Source: Alphaproteobacteria bacterium (lineage in GTDB: Bacteria; Pseudomonadota; Alphaproteobacteria; Micropepsales; Micropepsaceae). From it: a stretch of 64,000 bases of DNA. This document shows, in pieces, positions 24,014-33,550 of this stretch. The notes below the pieces were generated by a model. That model was not told the origin of the DNA, ran no database searches, and worked only from the letters and a program-made list of their open reading frames with translations. Every line of letters starts with the position of its first letter. Within the stretch, counting starts at the first letter, position 1. The DNA is taken from contig JANXXU010000048.1 of NCBI GenBank assembly GCA_025350465.1, positions 271,272-335,271 of the forward strand. Reading direction: 5' to 3'. The position numbers and the translations under genes were made by a program.

Positions 24014-25810
24014 TCACTTCATCTTGGCGTAGGTGCCGGGCGCGTCCTCGATGACCTTGAGTTTGCGGTCGCCGGGCGTTCGCGAGAGAACTTTCTCGCC
24101 GGAGAGTTTGGCGAGCCATTTGTCCCAATAGGGCCACCATGAGCCGGGATGTTCGGTCGAGGTCGCGATCCACTCTTCGACGCGCTCGGGCACTTTGTCG
24201 TTAATCCAGTGCTGATATTTTTTCGCGTCCGGATGATTGATGACGCCGGCGATGTGGCCGGATCCCGCCATCATGAACGTCACCGGTCCCTTGAAGAGCT
24301 TCGACGATTTGTAAACCGATTTATAGGGCGCGATGTGATCTTCCTTGGATGATTGCAGGAAGATCGGAATTTTCACTTTGCCGAGATCGAGCTTCTCGCC
24401 GGCCATCATCAGCTTGCCCTTCGCGAGATTGTTCTCGCGATAGAACTCACGCAGATAGAACATGTGCATGTGGATGGGCATGCGCGTCGTATCCGCATTC
24501 CAGTAAAGCAGGTCGAAGCGCATCGGGTCGCGGCCGAGCAGATAATTGTTGATCACGAAGCTCCAGATCAAATCGTTGGAGCGCAGCATGTTGAATGTCG
24601 TCGCCATCTTGGCGCCGTCCAAATAGCCGCCGGCCGCGGTCATCTGGTCTTCCATGTTCTTCAGCTGATCGTCGTCGATGAAGACCTGCAGATCGCCGGC
24701 TTCCGAGAAATCCGCTTGCGCCGCGAAAAACGTCGCCGAACTGATCCGCTTGTCGCCTTTGGCCGCCATGTAAGCGAGCGTTGCCGAGAGCAGCGTGCCG
24801 CCGATGCAATATCCGATCGTGTTGATCTCTTTGACACCGGTTGCTTTTTCGACCGCGTCGAGCGCTTCGAAAATGCCTTGGCGCATATAGTCTTCGAATG
24901 TCTTTTGCGCGAGCTTGGCGTCGGGATTGACCCACGAGACCACAAACACCGTGTAGCCGCGCGACGTCGCCCACTTCACGAACGAGTTCTTCTCGCCGAG
25001 ATCGAGGATGTAGTATTTGTTGATCCAGGGCGGAAAGATCAGCAGCGGCTTTTCGTACTGCTCTTCGGTCGTCGGCATGTATTGGATGAGCTGCATCAGC
25101 TCGTTCTGATAGACGATCTTCGCAGGCGTGAGCGCCAGATTGCGGCCGACCTCGAAATATTCCATGTCGGTCTGGCGGATCGCGAGTTGGCCCTTGCCGC
25201 GCTCGAGGTCGATAAGGAGGTTGTTCAGCCCCTTGACGAGATTCTCACCGTTCGATTGCAGCGTCGTGCGCAGCACTTCGGGGTTGGTGAACAGGAAGTT
25301 CGATGGCGACAGCGCGTCGGCGAATTGCTTTGTGTAGAACTCGACCTTCTTGCGCGTGTGGTCGTCGACGCCTTTGACGTCTGCCACGGTTTCCTGCATC
25401 CAGCGCGCGGTCAGCAGATAAGACTGCTTGATGAAGTCGAAAATTTGATTTTCCGACCAGTCCTTATCTTTGAAGCGCTTGTCGCTCGACGAGGGCTCGA
25501 TCACCGGATCGGTTTGCTGCCCCAGCATGCGCTGCGTGGTGTGGTGCCAGAGGTTCATGTAGCTCTGCCACAGCTTGAAATTCGCCTCGACCAAATGCCC
25601 AGGATTGCGCATCGCGTGGCCGAGGAAGTCGACGAAGGTTTGGCCAAGACCCAGCGGGTCCGTTGGTCCGTTGCTGCCGCTCTTTGCTTGGTTCTTGAGG
25701 AAGTCGGTGATCAGCCGTTGGCTTTGGCCGGCCACCTTCATCATGTTGCGGGAGAATTCGGTCGGGTCGGCGATTGAATAAGCGTTGTTACTCTTCAGTG
25801 GTTCTGACAT
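24014..25810 (-). CDS. phaC: class I poly(3-hydroxyalkanoate) synthase
   Basis: A 598-residue synthase polymerising 3-hydroxyacyl-CoA into storage polyester at the granule surface. The lipase-like box GYCIGG gives catalytic Cys335; Asp491 is in SSKEDHIAP and His519 in GSGHIAGVINHP. The length fits class I. The ATG at 25810 starts MSEPLKSNN after a GAGGG ribosome-binding site; upstream in-frame codons give an unlikely basic extension. phaA, phaB, phaR and phasin genes are not nearby. The acyl chain length preferred is probably short, as for most class I enzymes. Confidence 0.96.
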   Translation of the reverse strand: MSEPLKSNNAYSIADPTEFSRNMMKVAGQSQRLITDFLKNQAKSGSNGPTDPLGLGQTFVDFLGHAMRNPGHLVEANFKLWQSYMNLWHHTTQRMLGQQTDPVIEPSSSDKRFKDKDWSENQIFDFIKQSYLLTARWMQETVADVKGVDDHTRKKVEFYTKQFADALSPSNFLFTNPEVLRTTLQSNGENLVKGLNNLLIDLERGKGQLAIRQTDMEYFEVGRNLALTPAKIVYQNELMQLIQYMPTTEEQYEKPLLIFPPWINKYYILDLGEKNSFVKWATSRGYTVFVVSWVNPDAKLAQKTFEDYMRQGIFEALDAVEKATGVKEINTIGYCIGGTLLSATLAYMAAKGDKRISSATFFAAQADFSEAGDLQVFIDDDQLKNMEDQMTAAGGYLDGAKMATTFNMLRSNDLIWSFVINNYLLGRDPMRFDLLYWNADTTRMPIHMHMFYLREFYRENNLAKGKLMMAGEKLDLGKVKIPIFLQSSKEDHIAPYKSVYKSSKLFKGPVTFMMAGSGHIAGVINHPDAKKYQHWINDKVPERVEEWIATSTEHPGSWWPYWDKWLAKLSGEKVLSRTPGDRKLKVIEDAPGTYAKMK

Positions 25811-25990
25811 GTCCCTCGTTTCTCCGGCACGGCTGGGTTTCGCCAGTCTGCCGTGAATCCCCTTAATTTGCTGCTTTGCAACAGGGATAACCCCCAGGGA
25901 TAGGGCGGAGCAAGCCTGGCGCCGCAGGAAGCCCTGGAGTTTCCCGCGCGATTCGCGCAAACTGCGCCTCCCCCGATAGGAGAATTAAGA

Positions 25991-26554
25991 ATGCTCCGCC
26001 TGCTTCCGCGTGCGTTTGCGATGGCTGGACTGGCCGCGCTCATCAGCGCCTGTTCGTCAGCGCCCGATTGGACAAAGCCTGGGACCTGGATCGATAACGC
26101 GGCCGGCGGCGGCGCGGAGAGCGGCTCGGAGGCCAAGACGGCGGCGCCGCCCCCGCCCTCGGCGGGCGACAGGCCGACGGTGCCGCCGGCCACGCAAACA
26201 GCCGGTACCGCGACAACCGACGAGACCAGCCAACCCGTCGAAAATCCGCTTGATCCGGCCTCCGCCAAGCCGAAACCGAAAGTTCTGCCCAGCCAACAGG
26301 CAGCCGGACGGCCGACCGAATTCCCGAATCTAGCCAATCAGCAGGATGTGCAGACGGTAGGCACAAGCGAATCCCAGCGCCGCGAAATTCGCGACAGCCT
26401 GGTCGCCGATCGTGACAAGGCGCAGCACTCCGCCGACGTGCTGCGCGGCGGGACGGCGACGCCGGCGGCACCACCGGCGCCAGCGACGCCGGCTAAACCC
26501 GCAGACGACAAGCCGGCCGAGGGAAGTGCTAGCACTCCCGCGCCCACGAATTGA
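25991..26554 (+). CDS. putative lipoprotein, low-complexity, unknown function
   Basis: A 187-residue protein whose signal ends in a clear lipobox (ALISAC, Cys at about residue 21). A Pro/Ala/Thr-rich region with PDWTKPGTWIDN near the start is followed by a more conserved block, FPNLANQQDVQ through RREIRDSLVADRDKAQHSADVLRGG, and a Pro/Ala tail. This FPNLA...GLVADR pattern is one I associate with alphaproteobacterial envelope lipoproteins, some carrying a C-terminal OmpA-like domain that is missing here. GATAGGAG precedes the ATG. Probably an envelope protein. Confidence 0.75.
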   Translation: MLRLLPRAFAMAGLAALISACSSAPDWTKPGTWIDNAAGGGAESGSEAKTAAPPPPSAGDRPTVPPATQTAGTATTDETSQPVENPLDPASAKPKPKVLPSQQAAGRPTEFPNLANQQDVQTVGTSESQRREIRDSLVADRDKAQHSADVLRGGTATPAAPPAPATPAKPADDKPAEGSASTPAPTN

Positions 26555-26613
26555 CGGCCAAGAGTTAAGGGCTTGAGTCGCGAGGCCGCACGCCGGCAGG
26601 GTCGAGGACCGCA

Positions 26614-27825
26614 TTGACCACCGAGTTTCACCGCATCAAGCGGCTCCCGCCATATGTCTTTGAGGAAGTCAATCGCCTCAAGGCCAAAGCGCGCGCCGTC
26701 GGCGACGACATCATCGATTTCGGAATGGGCAACCCCGACATGCCCACGCCCAAGCATATCGTCGACAAATTGATCGAGACGGTGCGCGATCCGCGCACCA
26801 ATCGCTATTCCGCCTCGCGCGGCATTCCCGGTTTGCGCAAGGCGATGGCGAGCTACTACGGGCGTCGCTTCGGCGTAAAGCTCGATCCCGATCGCGAAGT
26901 GATCGCAACTTTGGGCTCGAAGGAAGGCTTCGCCAATTTGGCGCAGGCGATTACCGCGCCGGGCGATACGATCCTGGTTCCCAACCCCGCTTACCCGATT
27001 CATGCCTTCGGTTTCATTTTGGCCGGCGCGTCGATCCGGCACGTCGAAGCGTCGAGCCCCGAGAAATTCTTCCAAGGGCTCGAGCGGGCCGTGCGCCACG
27101 CCGTACCGCCGCCGACGGCCGTCGTCGTCTCGTATCCGTCGAACCCGACGGCGCAAATCGTGCACCTCGACTTCTACAAGGACATCGTTAAGTTTGCGAA
27201 GGAGAAGAGCCTCTGGGTGCTCTCCGACCTGGCTTACGCCGAAATCTATTTCGATGGCGATCCGCCGCCGTCGATGTTGCAGGTGCCGGGCGCCAAGGAC
27301 ATTGTCGTCGAATTCAACTCGCTATCGAAGACTTACGCCATGCCGGGCTGGCGCATGGGCTTCGCGGCCGGCAACGAACGCATGATCCACGCTTTGGGCC
27401 GCATCAAATCCTACCTCGACTACGGCGCCTTTACGCCGATCCAGGTCGCCGCCGCCGCCGCGTTGAGCGGACCGCAGACCTGCGTCGATGAGATGCGCGC
27501 GATCTACAAGGGCCGCCGCGACGCGTTGATCGATAGTTTCGCGCGCGCCGGCTGGCAGATTCCGGCACCCGCCGCGTCGATGTTCGCGTGGGCACCGATC
27601 CCGGAAGCGTTTCGGTCGCTGGGCTCGCTCGAATTCTCGAAGCTTCTGTTGGAGCACGCCAAGGTCGCTGTCGCGCCTGGCGCGGGCTTCGGCGAATACG
27701 GTGACGGGCATGTCCGCATTGCGCTGGTCGAAAACGAACAACGCATCCGCCAAGCTGCGCGCAACGTGCGCAAATTCTTGAGCAACGGCCCGGGCATCCG
27801 TGAGGCCAAGGACGCCGCGCAATGA
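26614..27825 (+). CDS. alaC: class I/II aminotransferase, AlaC-like
   Basis: A 403-residue PLP aminotransferase. FGMGNPDMPTPKHIV, PNPAYPIHAFGFILAGA, SYPSNPTAQ and SLSKTYAMPGWRMGF with PLP Lys239 match the AlaC/LL-diaminopimelate aminotransferase-like subgroup. It probably makes alanine from pyruvate, or has broad specificity in aspartate-family amino acid metabolism, given coupling to homoserine dehydrogenase by an ATGA overlap. The start is TTG at 26614, with GAGG about 7 bases upstream. The alaC-hom-glpX-recJ order is widespread in alphaproteobacteria. Confidence 0.92.
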   Translation: MTTEFHRIKRLPPYVFEEVNRLKAKARAVGDDIIDFGMGNPDMPTPKHIVDKLIETVRDPRTNRYSASRGIPGLRKAMASYYGRRFGVKLDPDREVIATLGSKEGFANLAQAITAPGDTILVPNPAYPIHAFGFILAGASIRHVEASSPEKFFQGLERAVRHAVPPPTAVVVSYPSNPTAQIVHLDFYKDIVKFAKEKSLWVLSDLAYAEIYFDGDPPPSMLQVPGAKDIVVEFNSLSKTYAMPGWRMGFAAGNERMIHALGRIKSYLDYGAFTPIQVAAAAALSGPQTCVDEMRAIYKGRRDALIDSFARAGWQIPAPAASMFAWAPIPEAFRSLGSLEFSKLLLEHAKVAVAPGAGFGEYGDGHVRIALVENEQRIRQAARNVRKFLSNGPGIREAKDAAQ

Positions 27826-29114
27826 CCTCGCCACTGCGCATAGGGATCGCCGGGCTCGGCACCGTCGGCGCGGCGGTGGCGCGCATTGTCGTTGAGCAAG
27901 GAGAGGCGCTCGCCTCGCGTTGCGGCCGGCCGCTGGTTCTTGCCGCCGTCAGCTCCCGGGATCACGCGAAAGATCGCGGTGTTTCGCTCGAAGGCGCCGT
28001 TTGGTTTCCCGACCTGGTAAAGCTCGCGCGATCCGCGTCGATCGATGTGTTCGTCGAGTTGATCGGCGGCGAAGGAGATCCGGCGCGGGCGGCCGTATCC
28101 GCCGCGCTCGGCCGCGCCTTGCCCGTGGTTACCGCGAACAAGGCTCTGCTCGCGCACCACGGCGTCGAGTTGGCATTGATGGCCGAGGAGCAGCGCGTCT
28201 CATTGAATTTTGAAGGCGCCGTTGCGGGCGGTATCCCGATCATCAAGGCGCTGCGCGAAGGGCTCGCCGCCAACAAGTTGGCGCGCGTCTACGGGATCCT
28301 GAACGGCACCTGCAATTACATCCTGACGACGATGGAAGCGTCGGGCCGCAAGTTTGCCGACGTCCTCGCCGAGGCGCAAAGATTGGGCTACGCCGAAGCC
28401 GATCCGACCTTCGATATCGGCGGCATGGACACGGCGCACAAGCTTGCGCTGCTCGCCGCTGTTGCCTTCGGCAACGCGCCGGCGCTCGACGGGATTCATG
28501 TCGAGGGCATCGCACGCATTACGCCCCACGATATCGTCTTCGCGCGCGAGTTCGGCTTTCGCATCAAACTGCTTGGTGTCGCGACGAGATCCGACGGCGG
28601 CATAGAATTGCGCGTTCATCCGGCGATGGTGCCGCTCGGCACGCCGCTGGCCGATGTCGACGGCGTCTACAACGCTGTCGTCGCCGAAGGCGACCTCGTG
28701 GGCAAATCGGTCTACGAGGGCCGCGGCGCCGGGGCAGGGCCGACCGCTTCGGCGGTGATCTCCGACATTCTCGATATTGCGCGCGGCCAACAGCTGTCGA
28801 CCTTCGGCACGCCGGCAGTCAAATTGAAACGGCCCGTTATCGTACCGATGGGCGATCACCTGGGTCCCTGTTACTTGCGCTTCACCGTGATCGATAGACC
28901 TGGCGTCATTGCCGTGATTTCGCGTTGTTTGGCCGACCAGGCCATCTCGATCGAAAGCATGCTGCAACGAAGCCGCGCGCCCGGCGAAGCCGTGCCGGTC
29001 GTCTTCATCACGCACGAAGCGCGCGAAGCCGAACTTGCCAAAGCGCTCCAAGCCATCGTCGCCGCCGGCGTCGTCACCGAAGAACCGTGCATGATCCGCA
29101 TGGAGCGATTTTAG
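27822..29114 (+). CDS. hom: homoserine dehydrogenase
   Basis: A 430-residue NAD(P)-dependent enzyme reducing aspartate semialdehyde to homoserine, the branch point to threonine and methionine. GIAGLGTVGAAVARIV is the nucleotide-binding loop, VTANKALLAHHG and GGIPIIKALREGLAANK precede the catalytic domain (GILNGTCNYILTTME, EADPTFDIGGMDTAHKLALLA), and a C-terminal ACT domain (about 350-425, beginning YLRFTVIDRPGVIAVIS) implies threonine feedback. The ATG overlaps the alaC stop. The glpX start is 20 bp downstream. Confidence 0.97.
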   Translation: MTSPLRIGIAGLGTVGAAVARIVVEQGEALASRCGRPLVLAAVSSRDHAKDRGVSLEGAVWFPDLVKLARSASIDVFVELIGGEGDPARAAVSAALGRALPVVTANKALLAHHGVELALMAEEQRVSLNFEGAVAGGIPIIKALREGLAANKLARVYGILNGTCNYILTTMEASGRKFADVLAEAQRLGYAEADPTFDIGGMDTAHKLALLAAVAFGNAPALDGIHVEGIARITPHDIVFAREFGFRIKLLGVATRSDGGIELRVHPAMVPLGTPLADVDGVYNAVVAEGDLVGKSVYEGRGAGAGPTASAVISDILDIARGQQLSTFGTPAVKLKRPVIVPMGDHLGPCYLRFTVIDRPGVIAVISRCLADQAISIESMLQRSRAPGEAVPVVFITHEAREAELAKALQAIVAAGVVTEEPCMIRMERF

Positions 29115-29134
29115 TAAACGAACGGGGAAATGCA

Positions 29135-30130
29135 GTGGAAGAAGACAAGAACCACCACCATCATCAAGAACGCACGCACCAGCATCTCGAACGCATTCTG
29201 ACGCTGGAGCTAGCGCGCGTCACCGAAGCGGCGGCGATTGCCGCCTCGCTTCAAGCGGGCAGGGGCGACGAGCATTCCGCCGACCAAGCAGCAGTCGACG
29301 CGATGCGCAAAGCGCTCAATACGCTCGATATCGACGGTACGGTGGTGATCGGCGAAGGTGAGCGCGACGAAGCGCCGATGCTCTATATCGGCGAGAAGGT
29401 GGGCACGGGCAAAGGGCCGCGCGTCGATATCGCACTCGATCCGCTCGAAGGTACGACGCTCACGGCGAAAGCGATGGCCGATGCGCTGGCCGTCGTTGCG
29501 ATCGCCGAGGGTGGGTCGCTGCTGCACGCGCCCGACACCTATATGGACAAGATCGCCATCGGCGGCGGCTACCCCGACGACATCGTCGACCTCGATGCCG
29601 ACCCACGCGACAACATCATGGCGCTGGCGCGAGCCAAAGGCGTCAAGACGCGCGAGATTACGGCCTGCATCCTCGATCGCCCACGCCATACGCAGCTCAT
29701 CGAAAAAGTGCGCGAGGCGGGCGCCGCCGTAAAGTTGATCTCAGACGGCGACATCGCCGGCGTCATGCACACGGCCGATCCCGACACGGGCATCGACATC
29801 TATATCGGCCAGGGCGGTGCGCCTGAGGGCGTTCTTGCGGCGGCGGCGCTGCGCTGTATCGGCGGACAGATCCAGGGCCGCCTCGTGTTTCGCACGGAAG
29901 ACGAGCGCAAGCGTGCGCACCGCATCGGCATCAGGGATCTCGCGCGCAAATATAAAACGCTCGATCTCGCCTCGGGCGACGTGATGTTTGCCGCGACGGG
30001 CGTGACCACGGGCTCCATGCTCGAGGGCATCCGCCGGTTCGGCGATTATGTGTCGAGCCACACCATCGTCATGCGGTCGAAGACCGGAACGGTGCGCTGG
30101 ATCAAAGCGCGTCACCGTGCCAAGCATTAG
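29135..30130 (+). CDS. glpX: class II fructose-1,6-bisphosphatase
   Basis: A 331-residue metal-dependent phosphatase of gluconeogenesis and the Calvin or pentose cycles. DGTVVIGEGERDEAPMLYIGEKVG, VDIALDPLEGTTL and KLISDGDIAGVMH are the family's metal and substrate sites. I chose the GTG at 29135, 20 bases after the hom stop; coding-like sequence upstream belongs to hom in another frame. The N-terminus has a natural histidine cluster (KNHHHHQERTHQH) not usual for the family. It lies between hom and recJ, as in many alphaproteobacteria, and the recJ start follows 2 bases after its stop. Confidence 0.95.
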   Translation: MEEDKNHHHHQERTHQHLERILTLELARVTEAAAIAASLQAGRGDEHSADQAAVDAMRKALNTLDIDGTVVIGEGERDEAPMLYIGEKVGTGKGPRVDIALDPLEGTTLTAKAMADALAVVAIAEGGSLLHAPDTYMDKIAIGGGYPDDIVDLDADPRDNIMALARAKGVKTREITACILDRPRHTQLIEKVREAGAAVKLISDGDIAGVMHTADPDTGIDIYIGQGGAPEGVLAAAALRCIGGQIQGRLVFRTEDERKRAHRIGIRDLARKYKTLDLASGDVMFAATGVTTGSMLEGIRRFGDYVSSHTIVMRSKTGTVRWIKARHRAKH

Positions 30131-30132
30131 GC

Positions 30133-31926
30133 ATGGCGCAACCGGCCGAGTCTCTGCCGCAGTCGCAATCGTTCCTGGGCGTCGTACGCTCGTTGACGGG
30201 ACGTAATTGGATCGAGCGCGAGCATGATGCGCGCGACGCCATTGCCATTGCGCAACGGCTCGCGGCACCTGAAATCGTCGGTCGGCTGCTTGCGGCGCGG
30301 GGCGTGACCGCCGATGGGGCGCAGTCGTATCTGGTCCCTTCCTTCAAGACCGACCTGCCGGATCCAAGCACCTTCCTGGACATGGACCGCGCGGCCGAGC
30401 GCCTCGCCGACGCCGTCGCCAATGGTGAAAACATCGCGGTCTTCGGCGACTACGACGTCGACGGCGCGACATCGTCGGCGCTGCTGATCCGTTTTTTTCG
30501 TGCGCTTGGTTGCGAGGCGCGCCTCTACATCCCCGACCGCCTGAGTGAAGGATACGGGCCGACCGTCGCTGCTATGCGCAAGCTGGCAGACGAGGGAATG
30601 AAGGTCGTCATTACCGTCGATTGCGGGACGCAGGCGCACGCGGCTCTTGGCGCGGCACGCGATGCGGGTCTCGACGTCATTGTGGCCGATCATCATCTGC
30701 CGGGTGAAACGCTTCCGCAAGCTTATGCGATCGTCAATCCCAACCGCCTCGACGACCGTTCGGGCGCGGCTCAACTCGCGGCCGTGGGTGTCGCCTTTCT
30801 CCTCGCCATCGCCGTCAACCGCACCTTGCGCGGGCGCGGCTGGTTCGCGACGCGGGGCGAGCCCGATCTGCGCCAGTGGTTGGGCATCGTCGCGCTCGGC
30901 ACGGTCGCCGACGTGGTGCCGCTCACCGGCGTCAACCGGCTTCTGGTTTGGCGTGGGATCGAAGCAATCGAAACGCATCCCCTCGCCGGCATCGCGGCAT
31001 TAAAGCAAGTGGCGAATCTGAGCGCCAAGATCGAGCCCTATCATCTGGGCTTCGTGTTGGGCCCGCGCGTGAATGCGGGTGGCCGCGTCGGGCAATGCGA
31101 CCTGGGCGCGCGGTTGCTCTCGACCGACGACCCGGGTGAGGCGCAAGCGATTGCCGTCGACCTTGATGCTCTGAACAAGCAGCGCCAAGAGATCGAAAAA
31201 GCGATCTGCGAAGAGGCGATCGCGCTCGTCGAAGGCGACGCGCGAATGCGCGAGGCACCGGTTCTTGTCGTCGCGCGCGAGGGCTGGCACCCCGGCGTCA
31301 TCGGCATCGTCGCCAGCCGCCTAAAGGATCGCTACCATCGCCCCACAATTGTCATCGCGCTCAATGACGGCGTCGGTAAGGGCTCGGGCCGTTCGGTGAC
31401 GGGCGTCGATTTGGGCTCGGTCATCGTCGCCGCACGCGAACAAGACTTACTCGTCAACGGCGGCGGTCACGCCATGGCGGCTGGTTTGACCATCGCGCCC
31501 GAAAAGGTCGAGGCCTTCGCCGCCTTCATGAGCGAGCGCATCGGCGCCAGCGGTTTGAATTCGCCGGAGGGTCGCGTCCTTGCTCTCGAAGGCGCGCTGC
31601 GTCTGGACGGCGCGACTGCGGAGCTTTGCGCGCTCGTGGCGAAGGTCGGCCCGTTCGGCGCCGGCAACCGTGAGCCGGTGTTCGTTTTTCCGGGCGTGCG
31701 TATCGTTCACGCGGCGACCGTGGGCGAGGGCCACGTGCGTTGCGTTCTCGGCGATGGCGTGGCGCGGCTCAACGGCATCGCGTTTCGTGCGCTCCAATCG
31801 CCTCTCGGCAAAGCCTTGCTCGAGGCCAAGGGTCGTCCGCTCCATGTCGCCGCCACACTCAAAACCGACGAATGGCAGGGCCAAACACGCGTCCAAGCGC
31901 AGATCGTCGATGCCGTGTTCGTCTAA
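30133..31926 (+). CDS. recJ: single-stranded-DNA-specific exonuclease RecJ
   Basis: A 597-residue 5'-3' ssDNA exonuclease acting in recombination, mismatch and base-excision repair. The DHH-family metal sites are intact: AVFGDYDVDGATSS, VITVDCGTQAHAAL and VADHHLPGE in the first half. The DHHA1 half contains GGHAMAAGLTIAPEK and an OB-like C-terminal domain follows. The length fits the family. It begins 2 bp after the glpX stop, so it is the last gene of the alaC-hom-glpX-recJ run. Confidence 0.97.
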   Translation: MAQPAESLPQSQSFLGVVRSLTGRNWIEREHDARDAIAIAQRLAAPEIVGRLLAARGVTADGAQSYLVPSFKTDLPDPSTFLDMDRAAERLADAVANGENIAVFGDYDVDGATSSALLIRFFRALGCEARLYIPDRLSEGYGPTVAAMRKLADEGMKVVITVDCGTQAHAALGAARDAGLDVIVADHHLPGETLPQAYAIVNPNRLDDRSGAAQLAAVGVAFLLAIAVNRTLRGRGWFATRGEPDLRQWLGIVALGTVADVVPLTGVNRLLVWRGIEAIETHPLAGIAALKQVANLSAKIEPYHLGFVLGPRVNAGGRVGQCDLGARLLSTDDPGEAQAIAVDLDALNKQRQEIEKAICEEAIALVEGDARMREAPVLVVAREGWHPGVIGIVASRLKDRYHRPTIVIALNDGVGKGSGRSVTGVDLGSVIVAAREQDLLVNGGGHAMAAGLTIAPEKVEAFAAFMSERIGASGLNSPEGRVLALEGALRLDGATAELCALVAKVGPFGAGNREPVFVFPGVRIVHAATVGEGHVRCVLGDGVARLNGIAFRALQSPLGKALLEAKGRPLHVAATLKTDEWQGQTRVQAQIVDAVFV

Positions 31927-31930
31927 GCGG

Positions 31931-31967
31931 TGACAAAAATTGCCCCGCGCGTGGGTGCGCGCGGGGC
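31931..31967 (-). terminator. rho-independent terminator after the phosphate porin gene
   Basis: GCCCCGCGCG (31942-31951) pairs with CGCGCGGGGC (31958-31967). On the minus strand the hairpin is followed by AATTTTTG (31941-31934), so it ends the porin transcript. On the plus strand it may also slow transcription leaving recJ, but there is no T-run on that side. Confidence 0.75.
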
Positions 31968-31999
31968 TGGTAGGGAGAGGTCACTCTCGTCAGGCACTG

Positions 32000-33550
32000 C
32001 TACAAAGCAAACGCGACCCGGGTTCCGAAGATGTTGAGCGTCTGGCCGGCCTGGTTGTTCACACCGGCGCTCGTCTTCAACACGTCAAAATCGACATGGG
32101 AGTAGTCGAACTGCATTTTCAAATTGTTGTTGAGGTACCAGTTCACACCGAGAGTGGCGATCTGCTGGTCCCCGCCACGAATGCCCCAAGCAGGCGCATC
32201 ACACGCCGGACTGGCCCCCACGCAACCGTCCTGCCAATTCAGGTCGAGTTCGCTGTATCGGGCTGCAACTTCCCAGGCGCCCCAACCGCCGCCCCACGCG
32301 AAGGGATGATCGGGCTTTGGCGAGCCCCACGAGCCATGACCCGCGTCATACCCTTTGCTTTCGCCGGTGATGACCCAACTGCCGTTCACATACCAGCCAT
32401 GGAAATTTGGGTTGTGCCCGACAAAACCGCCGAAGCCGCCGTCGGAGGCGTGCACCGTCCAATTGTAGTATTCGCCGGAGACGAAGAAGTTCTTCCAATT
32501 CGCGCCGCCTTCCACACCCCACAGGTTGGCAGAGTCAGCTTTGATGCTTGGGGTAGCGGCCAGCTTCGTGCTGTCCATCCGGGCCTCAGGGAAATCACTA
32601 AAGCTGATTGACTCGCTTCCTGGCGCACTTTGTTGGAAACGGAAGTCGTGCGAGGCGTCAACGCCCACTTGGACATTGGTGTCGGGGTCCGAATAGACGC
32701 GATCGACGAGGCGGCCCAGAATTTGAGTCTGTTCGTCGTTACGACCGCCGGCCGTGCCGTGGTCTATGCCGGTGCGTCCGCCGGTAAAGGCACTCGTCGC
32801 GATGAGATTGTCGCCCGAATAAAACATGCCGGCTTTCTGGAACGTCGCTTCAATCCCGTGACGCGCATCATCGCCACCGAAGCTGCCGATCGTGACGACA
32901 TCCACCGAGGCGCGCTCGAGGAACAGCAAATCCGCCGACGATGTTGAGTCTTCCAAGGTAAAGAGTGGTTCGATTGCACCGACGTTGAGCCTAAAATTGG
33001 GAATGCCGCGATAGGCGATGCGAGCGATGTTGATCAGACGATTGCCACCTGTCGTCGAGTTCGCATTGGCGTTCTCGACGCCGTCACCGCCGAGCTGAAT
33101 GCGCAGTTCGTACTCGAAGTCGGTGAAGAACTTGCCTTCCAGGCCAAAATAGACGCGCCGGAACGACGAGCCGTTGCCCCAATCGTGCGTCGAACCCAAT
33201 GGATCGTGGTCGCCGACTTTTTGGAAATAGTTGATGTCGTCGAAGTGCACGCGAGCGCGCAGGCACGCCTGAAATGAATTGTCCGCCGTGTTGAAGCATG
33301 GCCGACCATTCGCCAAGGTGACCGGCGTCTTTTCTAGTTTGAGCAGGCGGGATTGTTCCTGCACGGCAGCGTCCTGATTGGCGCGCTGCTCATCGGCCGA
33401 CTGCTGCTCGAGGCGATCGAGGCGCGCCTTCAGCTCTTGAATTTCCGCATCCCGCGAATCCTTCGCGGTGCGTCCGCCGGCTTCCGCCGTCCCCGCGAAC
33501 GCAAAAACCGCGACCACGGCTGTGGTCGCCAAGAGAATCTTCTTCCGCAT
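32000..33550 (-). CDS. phosphate-selective porin (OprP/OprO family)
   Basis: A 516-residue outer-membrane beta-barrel protein. The ATG at 33550 begins a signal peptide ending near TAEAGG (about residue 24). A coiled coil rich in Glu, Gln and Arg (about 30-75) probably forms the periplasmic trimer stalk, and the rest has alternating beta strands typical of the OprP/OprO family (RVHFDDINYF, GSSFRRVYFGLEGKFFTDFEYELRIQLG). A good Pho box lies 126 bases upstream and pstSCAB is 5 kb away, so phosphate or polyphosphate uptake is likely. An in-frame start at 33661 would mask the signal. Confidence 0.9.
   Translation of the reverse strand: MRKKILLATTAVVAVFAFAGTAEAGGRTAKDSRDAEIQELKARLDRLEQQSADEQRANQDAAVQEQSRLLKLEKTPVTLANGRPCFNTADNSFQACLRARVHFDDINYFQKVGDHDPLGSTHDWGNGSSFRRVYFGLEGKFFTDFEYELRIQLGGDGVENANANSTTGGNRLINIARIAYRGIPNFRLNVGAIEPLFTLEDSTSSADLLFLERASVDVVTIGSFGGDDARHGIEATFQKAGMFYSGDNLIATSAFTGGRTGIDHGTAGGRNDEQTQILGRLVDRVYSDPDTNVQVGVDASHDFRFQQSAPGSESISFSDFPEARMDSTKLAATPSIKADSANLWGVEGGANWKNFFVSGEYYNWTVHASDGGFGGFVGHNPNFHGWYVNGSWVITGESKGYDAGHGSWGSPKPDHPFAWGGGWGAWEVAARYSELDLNWQDGCVGASPACDAPAWGIRGGDQQIATLGVNWYLNNNLKMQFDYSHVDFDVLKTSAGVNNQAGQTLNIFGTRVAFAL

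Noticed and set aside
24353..25777. Long open frame antisense to phaC (about 470 codons)
   Set aside because: It mirrors the codon structure of phaC on the other strand, has an Arg/His-rich translation without any domain, and no ribosome-binding site.
28925..29134. Upstream extension of glpX into hom
   Set aside because: The extra residues are a shifted-frame shadow of the hom ACT domain; GTG at 29135 fits the family start.
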